The notes under the pieces were generated by a model that saw only the letters and a program-made list of their open reading frames with translations, was not told the DNA's origin and did not search any database. From Rotaria sordida (Eukaryota > Rotifera > Eurotatoria > Philodinida > Philodinidae), in the NCBI GenBank assembly GCA_905250125.1, contig CAJNOL010001079.1:1-64000 (forward strand): a stretch of 64,000 nt of DNA, in the 5' to 3' direction. This document shows, piece by piece, positions 1 through 12,300 of the stretch (its first letter is position 1; every line of letters starts with the position of its first letter). A program made the translations under genes and the position numbers.

Positions 1-566
1 ATATATGTCTGGGATGACAATGTGGATGTAGGTATTGGTAGGAAGAAAGGATAGCAACCTACACATCACATCCTACATATCTGTACTAGATATATGAATC
101 TGCTGATATTTTGAATGGACCGTGTGGAAACTTCATACTCGAGTTTGTCGATAGCAGATTTTATCGAGTAAAGTTCTCATATAGCTTAATGTTATTTTTG
201 GTACCGGAAAATTCAGTATTTTCTGAACAAAGACCGATGGGTCCGACGTATTTCAATGTTTTTCTCGAAGCATCAAGATTTAGCTATGGGGAAAATATTA
301 TCTCAAAAACTCTCTTTAAGAAGGAGACCTTTACTCGTTAGTCAGAATTTTGTAAAACTATTAGTTGCCTGTATCTAGCCATTAATCATCGTCTAGTAGG
401 AGTTGTTGGCTTTCTCAAAAATCTCATCAAATCCGATATCACCTGCTTTTAGTTCCAATTTGATCCATATCCAAAACACATTCATTGGTTTTTTATTGAA
501 GACATTCAAGTTAGTTATTTGTAGAAAAAAAAGAAACCAGTTCATATTAGTCATTGCAGAACACGT
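1..566. other. Flank with no recognised gene
   Basis: Only short open frames without recognisable motifs or splice structure are seen on either strand. The end of the minus-strand exon that follows lies at its right edge. Confidence 0.5.
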
Positions 567-1208
567 TCAAGAGTTTCGTCTCTGCTGATTGGCTAGTACA
601 TAGTTAGTATGATGATCAATCAGTTGTCGTGTTTTTATTCGAGTGTTCCCCATAATCACAGTTCCAAAATCAAAATTCAGAGTAAATTTGAAGATGCTAT
701 CCGGACATAGTTTTAATTCACTATAATCGTCTGTTACATTTGTAGTAAGTACCTCATATCCTTGTCCTTCGACATATTTTCCACTGAATTCACCTGTTGT
801 ATAGATGAACTGCTGTATTGTAGGAGTAGTTCTTTTAACATAAATGATAGACTCTTGATTATATTTGTGACCTAATTGAATAAATACAGTACGTTCCACA
901 TTCGGTGAAACATTGTGTAGAATAACAAAGAAACTTGTTTCATTATCACCATTATAGACACCCATCATAGATGAATAAGCATATAAATTGGTCAAATCAA
1001 TAGTCAAATTAATGGTTCGTTCTTGAATAGTATCATCACTCAAATTACGATCACTGGGCATCTTATTATTGCGTCCTGCACTTATCATAACATAACCACC
1101 TTCGTTAAGTAATTTTTCTATTGCTGATTGAGAGTATGTTATTGGATTTATAATTGATGTCCATGTACCTTTACTTAGAAAGTAATCAAAGAAAAATACT
1201 TCTAATAA
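567..1208 (-). CDS. Unrecognised exon, probably of a secreted or membrane glycoprotein
   Basis: A minus-strand open frame of about 213 codons runs from an apparent 3' splice site (TTTAG then TTATTAGAAG, exon starting at 1208) to a stop at 567. It continues upstream of its first methionine without a stop, so it is probably the last exon of a spliced gene rather than a 173-residue single-exon gene. The product is polar, beta-rich in appearance, with several N-x-S/T sites (for example NLT, NET, NVS and NVT) and few cysteines, which suggests an extracellular or lumenal location. Codon use is A/T-ending like the other genes here. I do not recognise the family. A membrane-anchor exon lies upstream at 2289-2443, but its splice phase (2) does not fit this exon start (phase 0), so either an exon is missing between them or they are separate genes. 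Confidence 0.55.
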   Translation of the reverse strand, partial: LLEVFFFDYFLSKGTWTSIINPITYSQSAIEKLLNEGGYVMISAGRNNKMPSDRNLSDDTIQERTINLTIDLTNLYAYSSMMGVYNGDNETSFFVILHNVSPNVERTVFIQLGHKYNQESIIYVKRTTPTIQQFIYTTGEFSGKYVEGQGYEVLTTNVTDDYSELKLCPDSIFKFTLNFDFGTVIMGNTRIKTRQLIDHHTNYVLANQQRRNS

Positions 1209-1210
1209 CT

Positions 1211-2288
1211 AAACATTCACTTTATATTATTTATTAACTCGCAGTAATACAAGAGTTTTTGCAAGATGAATCGAAAAAAGAAAACGTATTAAAAACGATA
1301 GTCGAAGCTATGAATCAATAATTCAGCAAGGACAGAGACAGATTTTCCACACTAACACGTTGAGGTGTATGCGAAAACTAGGAGCCGTAAATGTTGGTCT
1401 CATATTCTAACTTACGTCAGAAATTTAGATGTTGATCAGAGATTAAGTTGCATGTGACCAAAGCTAGATACATTTGAAATAGAACGAAATTAATCAAGAG
1501 TAGTTTGTCTTTGTTCGTAACTTCGTTAGTTTGTCTAGTAAAGTTTGCTGAATTTTTTTCATGATTATGCATAGTTAAGTCTGACGATTTTTGTATAAAA
1601 CTTGAGTTCATCTTATAGTGTTTATTCATATTAAGTGGAAGTCGCATCAAAATTATCTCGAAATCGGTTGTTCTCTGGCCTATCGCCAAGCTTGAACGTC
1701 ATTATCATCCATGTATCATTTCAAATTTATAGTCAATAAATTTTGAAGCGCTTAGCGTTCTATAAATTTCAACTCAATTTCTATACAATACATATATAAC
1801 TCAGTTCTTTTTCCACTATGAGCAAGCAACGCCCTTGATGCTTTCTGTTCGATCATAGAAAAATGGAGACGATGCTTATGACTTATTTCTTTGAAATAGC
1901 ATATGCACATAAATACTCCGATTCTAATTGCTAGTCGTGCCTGAGATCGACTAGAATTTAAATATGTGTGCACCGCTCTGTTCTGCATAGAGCATGTACA
2001 TGCATTATCTGCTAGTTAAAATAGTCTTCTATTTTTGGTGATCGAGATGGTTGTTCTTTAAATTAAAAAAAAAGTTTCTCTTATTATGCATCTAGTTACT
2101 CATCTGTTTCATTTCATGGCTTAATCAAGTGTTGGCTAGGGACCTAAAACTCACTCCCTTTCCACCGTCAAATTCTCGTTAAGTCACTGATTTCATCGAT
2201 CAACATGCATCTCCTTTACAGCGATACTTGAATGGTGTTGATGTATCAATCGAATGAGAAAAAAATGAATTTATAAAAACTAATGCAC
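1211..2288. other. Intervening sequence, possible intron
   Basis: There are two short minus-strand open frames (1417-1689 and 1752-1988) without motifs, splice boundaries or A/T-ending codon bias typical of neighbouring exons. It may be intron if the exons on either side belong to one gene. Confidence 0.3.
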
Positions 2289-2443
2289 CTAGTTCCATTT
2301 CCTATAGTACTATTAATACCTTTGTCAATTTGTTTTGTTTCTCGTCGTTCTTTGCCATATAAAACACTCAAAGTTGTTATACAAGCTAGGAGAAGAACGA
2401 AAATAATACTTCCTAATATGATAACTTTGCCATTGATCTCCAT
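2289..2443 (-). CDS. Possible first exon encoding an N-terminal membrane anchor
   Basis: An ATG in good context at 2443 opens a 51-codon frame ending at a clear donor (ACTAG then GTGCAT, exon end 2289). It encodes a short cytosolic head (MEINGK), one hydrophobic segment of about 20 residues (IILGSIIFVLLLACITTLSV) and a charged stretch with NST and NGT glycosylation sites. This is the layout of a type II membrane protein or uncleaved signal anchor. The rest of the protein should lie at lower coordinates on the minus strand. The phase 2 donor does not directly fit the exon at 567-1208. The enzyme family cannot be told from this piece. Confidence 0.4.
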
Positions 2444-2545
2444 TGATTTTTCACTTGTAGAATAGATGTAAAACTCTACAACAAAAAATACATAATTGAA
2501 TAGGAGACAAGGCAAAAATCTAGAAGAAAATTGTTTTGACGACAA

Positions 2546-3186
2546 ATGAATTTGGAAAGATATAATCTATTGTTTCAAATTCTCAAGTCATTTCGAAAAA
2601 ATAACCAATATCGTCACTCAGCATATGTCGAGGGACAGAATGAAAGCATACTGAAATGAAAGAAACGTATATAAAACAGAAAAATATTGGAAAAAGAATA
2701 CGAGAAAGATCATTTTAAATTTCTTGAAATGAAAATGTTCCTTCAGTGTTCTCTCTTTCTACTTACTTCAATTCTATTTTGAAGGATAACAAATAAAAGT
2801 TCGACGAAAGCACAGTACAAGTGACAAAATGTGTTATTCGAAGCAAATGCAACTAAAACGTGGAGAAATTTTAAGTTATCTCTTGGGGTTTGTCAACAAA
2901 TAACTTAGATAACAAGGAGAAATCTTTCTAGGATGTGTTTAGTAAGAAAAAAAAGACACATATCCACTGAATAACTAAACAAAACACAAATATGACCAGA
3001 TATCTACTCAAAGTGAAAGCAAAACTGTTTAATCAAAAGAGAACAGAAAAAAAGCACATGACACAGCACATGACTATCTTATTGGACAGTAGCAACGTTG
3101 TACAAACACAAGTGGGGTATCTCTACAAAGTATGCACCATTTTCACGCATACTAATTGAATTATATGCATTTTTGTGTGACAATTG
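2546..3186. other. Intergenic, nothing recognised
   Basis: AT-rich sequence with many A-runs. No supported coding or RNA gene was seen. Confidence 0.5.
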
Positions 3187-3780
3187 CTATTATCGGAATT
3201 TTAAAAAAAGACCAACGCTTATAACTTTTGAACGAAGATAGCTAGACCCCTGCGGTTTTCGCCTTTCGAAAGGGGAGACAAGGGGACATATTTTTCTTCA
3301 ATATTGTATAGGATGAAATCATTTAAAAATCAGTAATTTCTACAAAACACCGAAAAAATGCATGAAAACGATCTGTCATTCCAATGAAGTTTTGGTTCTG
3401 ACATCTGATCTAGATAGAGGAACGTCAGATGTATAGTTCAAGATGTAATTCAAATGATTATCTTTCCATCTCCTAATGTTGAACAAATAAACTTGTCTAT
3501 TCAATCGCACGAAAACTATAGAGTTCTTTTAATTTTTAAGCGTATTTTCTTACTTTTCGTCAAAATTTCATCTGAATGGCAGACCGTTTTTTATACATTT
3601 TTTCGATGTTTTGTAGAAATGACTGATTTTTAAATGATTTCGTCCTATACGATGTTGGCAAAAAAGACGTCCCCTTATCTCCCTTTTCGAATGGTGAAAA
3701 CAACAGGGCTCTAGGTATCTTCGTTCAAAAGTTATAAGCATTTTGCACGAGGACCTTTTTTTAAAATTCCGATAATAGTA
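3187..3780. repeat. Long foldback element 1
   Basis: The left arm (about 3187-3398) and right arm (about 3559-3780) are imperfect reverse complements. CTATTATCGGAATTTTAAAA near the left end pairs with the region ending CCGATAATAG at the right end. The pairing continues through the motifs around TTATAACTTTTGAACGAAGA, the purine-rich run at 3270-3290 and GATTTTTAAATGATTTCGTC. The spacer is about 160 bases. There is no coding capacity. It resembles a non-autonomous foldback DNA transposon or MITE, and the several mismatches indicate age. Confidence 0.75.
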
Positions 3781-4620
3781 AGTTCAAATAAAATATCATC
3801 ATTTATTTTATGGTATTCATTGAGATTTACGATTCAAACTTTGAATTTAATGGTGAATTCATATATTATCATATTTTATATTCATCATTTAGATGTGTTA
3901 AGGTGTTCATCTAACTTATTTGTAGCATGGCATGTCTAATAAATATGGAGTTTGTATGATATTAAGTGATAGATCCATTGATCAATGGATTTTTACAAAA
4001 ATTAAATTACCTTCTGAATTTCTTTCGTCACTTATGAATTATATATATATATATATAGGATATGTTAATATTTTCTGTTGGAAATTTTGGTTTATAATGT
4101 CGGGAATAGATTCCTTTATGTTCAATCTTTTAATATATACCACTATTTAGGCTGTTGAAAAATTGTTTTTAGCCCAGTTGATTCTATCAGTAGTGATTAA
4201 TTACAGCATAATTCCATCCACTATTTGTTCATAGAATTTATAATAGAGCTGATAACCTAAGTATATATATATATGTGTAGTGAGCATTAAACTTTGAGAT
4301 CAAACTCATATATATGTATATTATTGATCACACACAGCTACTATTCTCTTTTCATACCCATTGTGAAATTTCACTTCCAATTATTTTTCGAAAATATATT
4401 CTGAAAAAAATCTATATTTGGAATTAATAAAATTAGTCATGTAGCTAATGTTTTCCATGGATTAAGTATGATATGCGTTTGGATAATTTCACTAGTGATT
4501 GAATACATCTAAAATATTCTTCTTTGACTATATCTGTCATATTTTGTAAATTATTCTGAATAATATATACACTAGTTACATTTGCTATTTATCCAATCGA
4601 AAACTCTACAGGATATTAAT
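3781..4620. other. AT-rich intergenic sequence
   Basis: Very AT-rich, with short (TA)n tracts near 4040-4060 and 4263-4274. The only open frame of note (3932-4150, plus) has no motif and reads through a TA microsatellite, so it is not called as a gene. Confidence 0.4.
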
Positions 4621-5720
4621 GAGTTGTTCAATTCACTAAAAATGTTTATGCTATTCTTTTACCAATTACAATTAAATGACCAATGTTTCCATTGATCATC
4701 TCACGTAATGGTACATAAGATGGGAGATTTGAATAATGCTCTTGCGTATATGATGAATAATTACATTTTGACATTGCATAAATCTAAAGTTTACATGCTC
4801 TAAGACACGTTCGATCTTTGAAAATATATCCTTTACGTAGATAAGATACTTTAGCTAAACCATAAGCTTTTTCTTTAAGTTTTTGAATAGCTTTCTTGTC
4901 ATTGATTGGTATTACGTTGATATTGTGCATCGGTTAGTGAAAGAAAACAACATTCGCCTCCATATAACTATTGATTCGAAATAAATTCTGTATGATCAAA
5001 CCATCAGCAGCAACAAAATGGTTACTGATTGAAAATGTATTTACATCATGATATATCCATATTTGCTTCCATATAAGATCATTCAAAGAATGGTTGCCTC
5101 ATCCAATTTTTAAATACCAATCAAGCAGTTCTTTCAATAAAAATTGGCAACTATTACTAAACAAATGATGTGAAGAAGTTATATAGCATTTATTTGAGTA
5201 ATACGCCAATTACTTTTATCTTTAATAACAGTATTATAAAATATGCGAGTAATATGAATTAATGGTAATAAAACATGAGAATAAAATTATTTAAGAATAG
5301 AATATTTTAGAGATACTCAGCATTAATCAATATTTCTAATTGTACAATAGCTGATCGATAGTATCAACATTCAGAGCAAAGTTAGTATCTTTATCTGTAA
5401 TTGTATTAAAAGACAAAACCAGTTACACCTAGTAGTTCACTAGATAACTGTCTACCAGTTCAATTAGTTGATTCTAATAAACAAAGATGTGCATTAAACA
5501 TTTTTGAAATGGCAACTCCATGATAACGTCTTCGCAAGATAACATCTAATACAAACAATTATTACTCATTGTCAAATGAGTTTTTTCGTTTAGCATAAAT
5601 GATATTTCGTAATTTATGTCGATTCGTTGCATTGAAACAATTATCATTTGCAGAATACTTTTTTTTATTTGTGAAATAAAATTCTTGCTAAATGACATAT
5701 AGAATCTTATTCTTTTGGAA
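4620..5720 (-). pseudogene. Decayed protein-coding stretch, family unknown
   Basis: On the minus strand, runs of 20-45 codons with A/T-ending codon choice and plausible protein composition follow one another but are interrupted repeatedly and shift frame. Examples are segments reading VIPINDKKAIQKLKEKAYGL, LAKVSYLRKGYIFKDRTC and LRRRYHGVAISKMFNAHLCL. No splice signals account for the breaks, so a dead gene or gene fragment is more likely than a split gene. I do not recognise the family and cannot exclude that it derives from a transposon. Confidence 0.35.
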
Positions 5721-6790
5721 AATAAAACATAGATCTGACAGAATTTCGATAAGTTTACAACACTTTGACTTCACACTTCTTCAACATATTCATCTAAATT
5801 TCTCTTTCTTAGTACTAATTAATATTAAAACATCTGGTATATTTAAAGATATTCATCAGTTGAAGAATTAAATTAATTTTATCAGAAATTTCCGGCTAGA
5901 ATCGATTTGTGATACAGACAATTGAAATTAAATAGTGTGTTTTCTTACTAGCATATAGTTTTTATCAAATATATAGCGTAGTGACTCTATGCATTCTGAT
6001 TTCTGGATAGATATCAATCGACGATAGTCAGCCACCTTTTCAAGCTAATATGTTTACGTTTCTATTCTCGTTATATGGCGTCATTATCTCACCCCTCGTC
6101 CTGTTATATTATATTTTGGCCTCTCTTATATCTCTTGAAAGTGTCTACGGATGTAAGGAATAAAATACATAGTCAAAAAGAAAAAAAGTCGTCGTCATGA
6201 GTATGAACATATCATATAGAATATAAAATATCAATGTCTATATGATTGAAGAGAAGAAACAGAACAACAGTATAAATGCAGCAGTCGAATTTCATAGCAT
6301 TAAAACATGCCGTAGCTACTTGATTGAAGTCTGTCAATATGAAGGAAAATGAATATGATAGGGCAAACAATAAAAGAACTCACACGTAACACGTGTGGAT
6401 TATGAAAAAAACATACGAAGACACACTTTTTCATTGAAAAGACTGTCAGTTTAGGCAATGCGATTTGTTTGATTCAATCTAAAAGATATTTATCTCAATA
6501 GCAAGTTCCACAAAATAAGAAACAAATTCCTTTTAACTCTGTATTTAACTAAAATGAAAAGCATAGCTTAGGTAGAATATTGTTTGCTGTTATTAGTCTG
6601 TCGACCTACAGTTAACATTAAGAAGATGAATTTATCAAATCATAGCTGCGAACAAGATAGAAAAAGAGCATTTTCTAAGCAACAGACGACCAATATATTC
6701 GTCAAATATTTTAATGAAGTGCGAACATGACGGTTATTATTTTCGATCGTCTGCATATATATCTTTAAGAAACAGAGAAATAGCAGTCAT
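5721..6790. promoter_or_regulatory. Upstream region of the F-box gene
   Basis: About 1.07 kb without a supported gene. The last 60 bases before the F-box ATG hold TATATATATC-like sequence (about 6755-6765) that could serve as a TATA element, which is inference only. Confidence 0.25.
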
Positions 6791-8533
6791 ATGATTAGAC
6801 AAAGTATGCCGGACTATCTTACATTGTTGCCTGTTGAATTAATTTATACAATTCTTGACAATGTTCCATCACTTGATATTCTTTCATCTGTATGTTTCGT
6901 CAACAAACGTCTTCGTTCGATTTCTTTAGCCTATCCTCGCTTTCAATTGAACTTTAGTTGTGTGGACAATTTTATGAACAAGAATCACTTTGACATTATC
7001 TGTAGTCAACTACTTTATTCAACTTCTCAAATTGTATCTTTGCAACTTTTTGATGAAAACGATGTGATGAAATTTGTAAAAAATGATCTTTTCTTCTCAC
7101 GATTCAACATCATTGATATTACATTTCCGAATCTTCGTTCACTGACTTTGACATATATAGAATATGATACATGGTGCTTAATCAAAACTCGATTTCCACC
7201 ACTTATCGTGATCTTCTCGATTTATTTGTGCTATTCTGATATATTAGCATCTACATCAACGACATCTTCTACTTTGAGTGAACTACTCTTTCTTTCGTCG
7301 TCACTTCAACGTCTCTCTGTCAAAATGTCTGGCTTTGACGATCATGATGTGAAAATTCGTCCTCCAAATTCAACAATAATATCTTCTGTTCAATATTTTC
7401 ATATAGAATTCATAACAATTGATTTATTGAGTCTTCTTGCTGTTGCACCAATGCTTCATACACTTAATGGTAGTTTTGAAACTCCAGATTTGAAATTAGG
7501 TATACCTCATCCTCATCTATTGTATTTGGAACGATTACGGATCGAACTGTGGGCTATTAGTTGGACAGAGATGACAACTTTATTTTCTTCATTTCCACGA
7601 CTTGCCTATTTGACAGTCATTGCTGATAATGTTGATATTGATATGGCTAATGGTTTCGCTTGGGCACAATTGTTGAAATACGTAAAACATTTCGAATTTA
7701 AATTTCAATTCTACTATGATGCTTTTGAACAACAATCACTTAATCTTGACTCATTTCGCACGAAATTTTGGCTTGAAGAGAAAAAATGGTTTGTTACATT
7801 TGATCGAAGCTCGAACACTAACGATTCTTCAATACTCTATTCGAATTCTTCTTCTATTATCATTTATCCACCACATGAAATTTTTGGAACACTAATATCA
7901 GAAACAACCGCATCAGAACCAACATTATTTTCTCATGTTCATTGCTTAATAATTAATGATCAATATTTGAAATATCCGCTCTTATATCGTTATACTCATA
8001 TCAAAGAATTGTATTTGTCACAAGTTACTACTATGTTATCTACAACGCTCAAGGATCCCGCAATCGGTCTTGATACGTCGCGAATTCTGACATGTAATAT
8101 TGGTCCTGAGTGGAGTAGAAATCCATCGTACGAACACATCGAATTTTTACATAGTTTGCCTTGTTTGCGTCGGTTGAAAGTCTCTGGTATTAATCTCAAA
8201 CGTCTTTTTCTTCATCAATGGCCTCATATTGTTGATTTGAAGATTGAATATGACTTTCAGAGTAGACTTCATGTATTATATTCAAATGATATCGATGCAC
8301 TTTGTCATTCGTTTACTCATATCAAACGACTCGATATTCATTCATCATTTATTACTGATCTACCACTACTTTTAAATAGAATGAAGAAAATATTAACAAC
8401 TATAGTCATCAGACAACCACGCAAGATCAATGATGAACAATTGATAACATGTGAATGGATCGAACAAAATACAGAACTAAAAAAATTTTACTATACATGT
8501 GACTTTTGGAATTCTGTTAGATTATGGCTTTGA
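6791..8533 (+). CDS. F-box protein with leucine-rich repeat-like C-terminal region
   Basis: Single-exon gene of 580 residues. Residues 9-50 form an F-box (LLPVELIYTILDNVPSLDIL, followed by the typical VCFVNKRLRSISLAYPRFQL pattern), the motif that binds Skp1 in SCF ubiquitin ligases. The remaining 530 residues carry irregular leucine-rich repeat-like units (for example NLRSLTLTYIEY, HLLYLERLRIELW, CLRRLKVSGINLKRLFL and HIKRLDIHSSF) that would form the substrate-binding face. Intronless F-box/LRR genes of this type are abundant in bdelloid rotifers. The start chosen is the first ATG; a second one at codon 7 would also retain the whole F-box. An AATAAA-type poly(A) signal occurs about 85 bases after the stop (ttaaataaacacc). 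The substrate is unknown. Confidence 0.88.
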   Translation: MIRQSMPDYLTLLPVELIYTILDNVPSLDILSSVCFVNKRLRSISLAYPRFQLNFSCVDNFMNKNHFDIICSQLLYSTSQIVSLQLFDENDVMKFVKNDLFFSRFNIIDITFPNLRSLTLTYIEYDTWCLIKTRFPPLIVIFSIYLCYSDILASTSTTSSTLSELLFLSSSLQRLSVKMSGFDDHDVKIRPPNSTIISSVQYFHIEFITIDLLSLLAVAPMLHTLNGSFETPDLKLGIPHPHLLYLERLRIELWAISWTEMTTLFSSFPRLAYLTVIADNVDIDMANGFAWAQLLKYVKHFEFKFQFYYDAFEQQSLNLDSFRTKFWLEEKKWFVTFDRSSNTNDSSILYSNSSSIIIYPPHEIFGTLISETTASEPTLFSHVHCLIINDQYLKYPLLYRYTHIKELYLSQVTTMLSTTLKDPAIGLDTSRILTCNIGPEWSRNPSYEHIEFLHSLPCLRRLKVSGINLKRLFLHQWPHIVDLKIEYDFQSRLHVLYSNDIDALCHSFTHIKRLDIHSSFITDLPLLLNRMKKILTTIVIRQPRKINDEQLITCEWIEQNTELKKFYYTCDFWNSVRLWL

Positions 8534-9385
8534 CATCTCTGTAATTGTGACATTTCATATATTAATTTTTCTTTTTATTGTATCTATGATATTGATTTTG
8601 TAAGAAAAGGCAAATCTTTAAATAAACACCTTACCGATTCACACAGGATACTATAATTTGATTTCACACAAATGTCATACTCGAGTATTAGTACAGCACA
8701 AATATAAAAAGTACATAGAAGTGATTAAAATTGTAACGCACTGTTCTAGGAGATGTAAGAACTATGCGACTACTCGTTGTTATGAAGACATGTTTTCGAC
8801 CATATTTAACAATTAATTGAAATTCTCGAAAAAGGCTGTGAGTGTAGATGTGCATGTAAGTATCAGTAAAGACCACATCCACCATACCTCAGAAATCATA
8901 TATTCAAAACCTAGTCGAACAAGCTTTGCTCCTAACTTGGAGTGGTTGTTTTTAAAAAACGTGTTTCTCCAAAGGAGATAACTTGAGTCGATTCTTTCAT
9001 CAGACTTGAAGCCAAAAAAAAGTGGATAAACTGCAGCTCTACTTCAACTCCAAAGTTAACTACAACTTCAGTTCGAAATTGCCCATCTTTGATAGAAAGT
9101 GTCCGGTGGTTTTTTTGAATCGCAAATTAAAATTCAAAGATGTACAATTTTTATTCCTGTCTGGTTACGCTGTGAGTATACATCAGTGTTTGATATTCTA
9201 TGCGACAACGATTATCAAAAAGAAAAGAGAGACAAAGAAATTAGGACTATCAATACGTTTATTCTCTAAGTATTAATAGCATATGAACAAAATACTGAAC
9301 ACACTTCAAGCTACCAAAATCTACGTCGTTTTCACACTTCCGTACAGTACAAGATTGCGAGTACTACCAATACGTTTGCTCTCAT
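8534..9385. other. Intergenic, tail-to-tail spacer
   Basis: It lies between the 3' ends of the F-box gene (plus) and the XPR1 gene (minus). Short open frames at 8688-8885 and 9022-9276 have no motif support. Confidence 0.45.
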
Positions 9386-12300
9386 CTAGGTAGGTTGTGT
9401 TCGAGTATAATACGGATTGACCACCACCAGAGAATTAGAACTTGATGCAGTGTTTGAAGACGATTCTAGATTATGTGAAACGTTCCTTGCTTGATTTCTA
9501 TTTGTTTCTGTCGTTAAACTTGTCGAAAGGGTGGCCTCAGCATCAAATGCTTCATTTAAAACTGTTAATTTTCGGGTTCTGTCCGTTCCTGTTATTTGCT
9601 CTCCGCTGATCGTGGATTGACGTCGTATTGCGTTGCGTTCATCTCCAAGATTCGATATCGATCCAATACTCTCTAAACGTGCCGCATATCCACTGGCCAC
9701 TGCTACTGTCATTTGAATGGGAATATCGCGAACAGCACGAAACTCGCCACAATTATTCAAATGTTCGTTTTCCAAACGAAAATAATTCCAGATAAATCGT
9801 CGAAAAACTTCAATGATACCGAAAGCAAAACCAATGATATCGGCGTATTCGGCTGCAGATGTGCTAAAATAGACAAATATATTGATGATCCAAATGAATC
9901 GAAAGAGAATATTTTCGATGATAGCAGCATAATAGTAATTTTTCGACGAATAGATGATTTGTTCGCGCAAATATTTATTTTCAGCTTCATTCTTATCGAA
10001 AAAGCCATAATCCATTTTAAGATCCCAGATGAGTTTATAGATTGAACTGATCATTGATGAAACAAACCATAGATAAAGAAAAGGACTCGATGTTTGATGT
10101 TGTTGATATTGAGGAATGGTTGCTCGCCGAACAGTACTTGTGATGGCAACTAAAAAGCCGCTGGCATACTTGCCGGCATTGGCCAAATGCGGAAATTTTG
10201 CTTTCGTGTCACGATATCGTCTTATACATTGTGCAAAACGAAACCAAGATGGAAGTAGAATGAAAACTGTCTGAAGAAAAAATTGTGACCAACCAGCACA
10301 AAATACACCATGTTTCTCAGTCGGATGAATCCAATGAACATCATAAATGTAAAAACAAATAAAATATTGAAGATCGAAAAAGACCAATTCGAGTGATATG
10401 AGTTGATCGCCGAGCCAAAATCCCGTAAAATCTACATGATAGAATGGTGCTAAGAAAACTCGACCGAGATTTTTTAAAAACCAAAATCGAGATTTATAAT
10501 AGAATATATGAATTGGATTGATTAGTAAAATAATAAGAAAGATGACGAACACCAATGGTTGTGCAAAAGGTTGAGCATCGTAATAGGATGATATGATAAA
10601 GGCGATAAAACTGATAAACCATAAAACCATGAGAAACGTACCTATTTCGAGTAGTCGTTGATAGGTTAGATGATTGCGTGGATCGATTTCGAATATGAGA
10701 ACATGATTAACGCCCGAATGTGACCAACCATAAATATTGATGGAGACAAAAATTATATGAAGAGCAATGAGAAACGAGGAGCGATAGAGATGCAGTGCTG
10801 GTTGCCAAGCAAGCGGCTTGCCAGATTGGCTCTTATGCAGAGTGTTACTAAGAATAAATATCATCGGAATGAGAAGACACAACATGCCTGAAAAGAGAAG
10901 TAAAGTGTAGTTCTACATTATGAATGACTTATAAATAATGAACCTTCCAATACTTCGATTAAGACTTCTTTTTCATGTTAGTCTTTAAATCTGATCTCTT
11001 TTTTTCAAAACTATCACCATCAAATTCGTGTCCAAATCCAATCGAATTAATATGTAAAGAAACTGTGCGATAAAAATTAAACAAAGAATACATAATACTC
11101 AAAACCGGCAAAACTTCTTAAGTTGAAACTACTGTTTTGTCAAACTACTCTCATATATTTGTGCAATCGAGTTTAAATCAAAATAGCATTTATGCTTCTT
11201 GATAACATTTATCAACGGATATTAATTGAACTAATAGCGCATTAGTCTTTGCGATTCCGATTGTTTTTTTTTAAGTTGATGACTTTCAAACACTTGGCTT
11301 TTTTGATTCTTGATTTTTATGAGTCGTAGAAAACGTCTAATGAGGAAGCCAAAATGGAATACGTATATTAAGCTCGTAGACGTTTTGTGTTCATGAGAAA
11401 AGATTATTGTACGTCATTGCTTGAAATGAAACTACAAAGATTCAGCCAAAGCTGTCTTCTTATTTAGTCAGAAAAATGAGTAGGCGTGTATTATTTTGAG
11501 TTTGATTACAGAAGTTGAATTTTTCAACACTCGTTTGCACTCTACTGGATTTTAAACTGTACGACAAAAGATAGCAGACTTCAAAGAGCTAGAAAACTTC
11601 TTCAGTTTTGTTAAATTTGTTCTGAACCATTTAAAATATTCTCAAACGTAAAAAATGCACAACCACTAAGGACAGTCCAAACTTAATAGCTTTTTCAGAT
11701 TAAACATCACAGGATAGAGTTAATCATGCTTTTACTTCTTCGGGAATTCGATCTAGTGGACATGCCGACTTATACACAATTCATTTGTTTCAAAAAATTT
11801 GTCGATAGGCTTCTTCAAATGATCTTCCATTCAAAACAAAGTTGTTACCTTGATTACAGTGCATAATATAACGATGACACGTCCTAGATTTGTGATATAT
11901 AAGTAAACTCAATGCCTTAGAATTGGAAATGTTACAATTGAAGTATCTCTTCGTAGCTACAATTTGACACAAGAAATGGATAAAAAATAATGATGCTGTA
12001 CAACTTCTCTCCAAAGAACTTATCAGACAGTATTAACAAAGATACAGATTTGAAAAGTGGCTAGACTTTTAAGCACAGACATGATATCAATAATTCCTTA
12101 CTACTTATCAACGAAATGAAAAAGCAAAGATGCTTCTAGTTCAAATACGCGGTAGTACAAAAACATGATTAACTCTATTCTGCGGAGTCTTATCTATAAA
12201 ATTCACTACTTATGGATTGTCCTAAGAAGAAATTTTGTTTATATATTAGCATTATTCACTCTTTGTGTCATTTTCTTTGTACACTTTCTATACAAATCAA

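Noticed and set aside
9713-10045. Open frames within the XPR1 last exon on both strands
   Set aside because: They overlap the conserved EXS domain in other frames and encode nothing recognisable.
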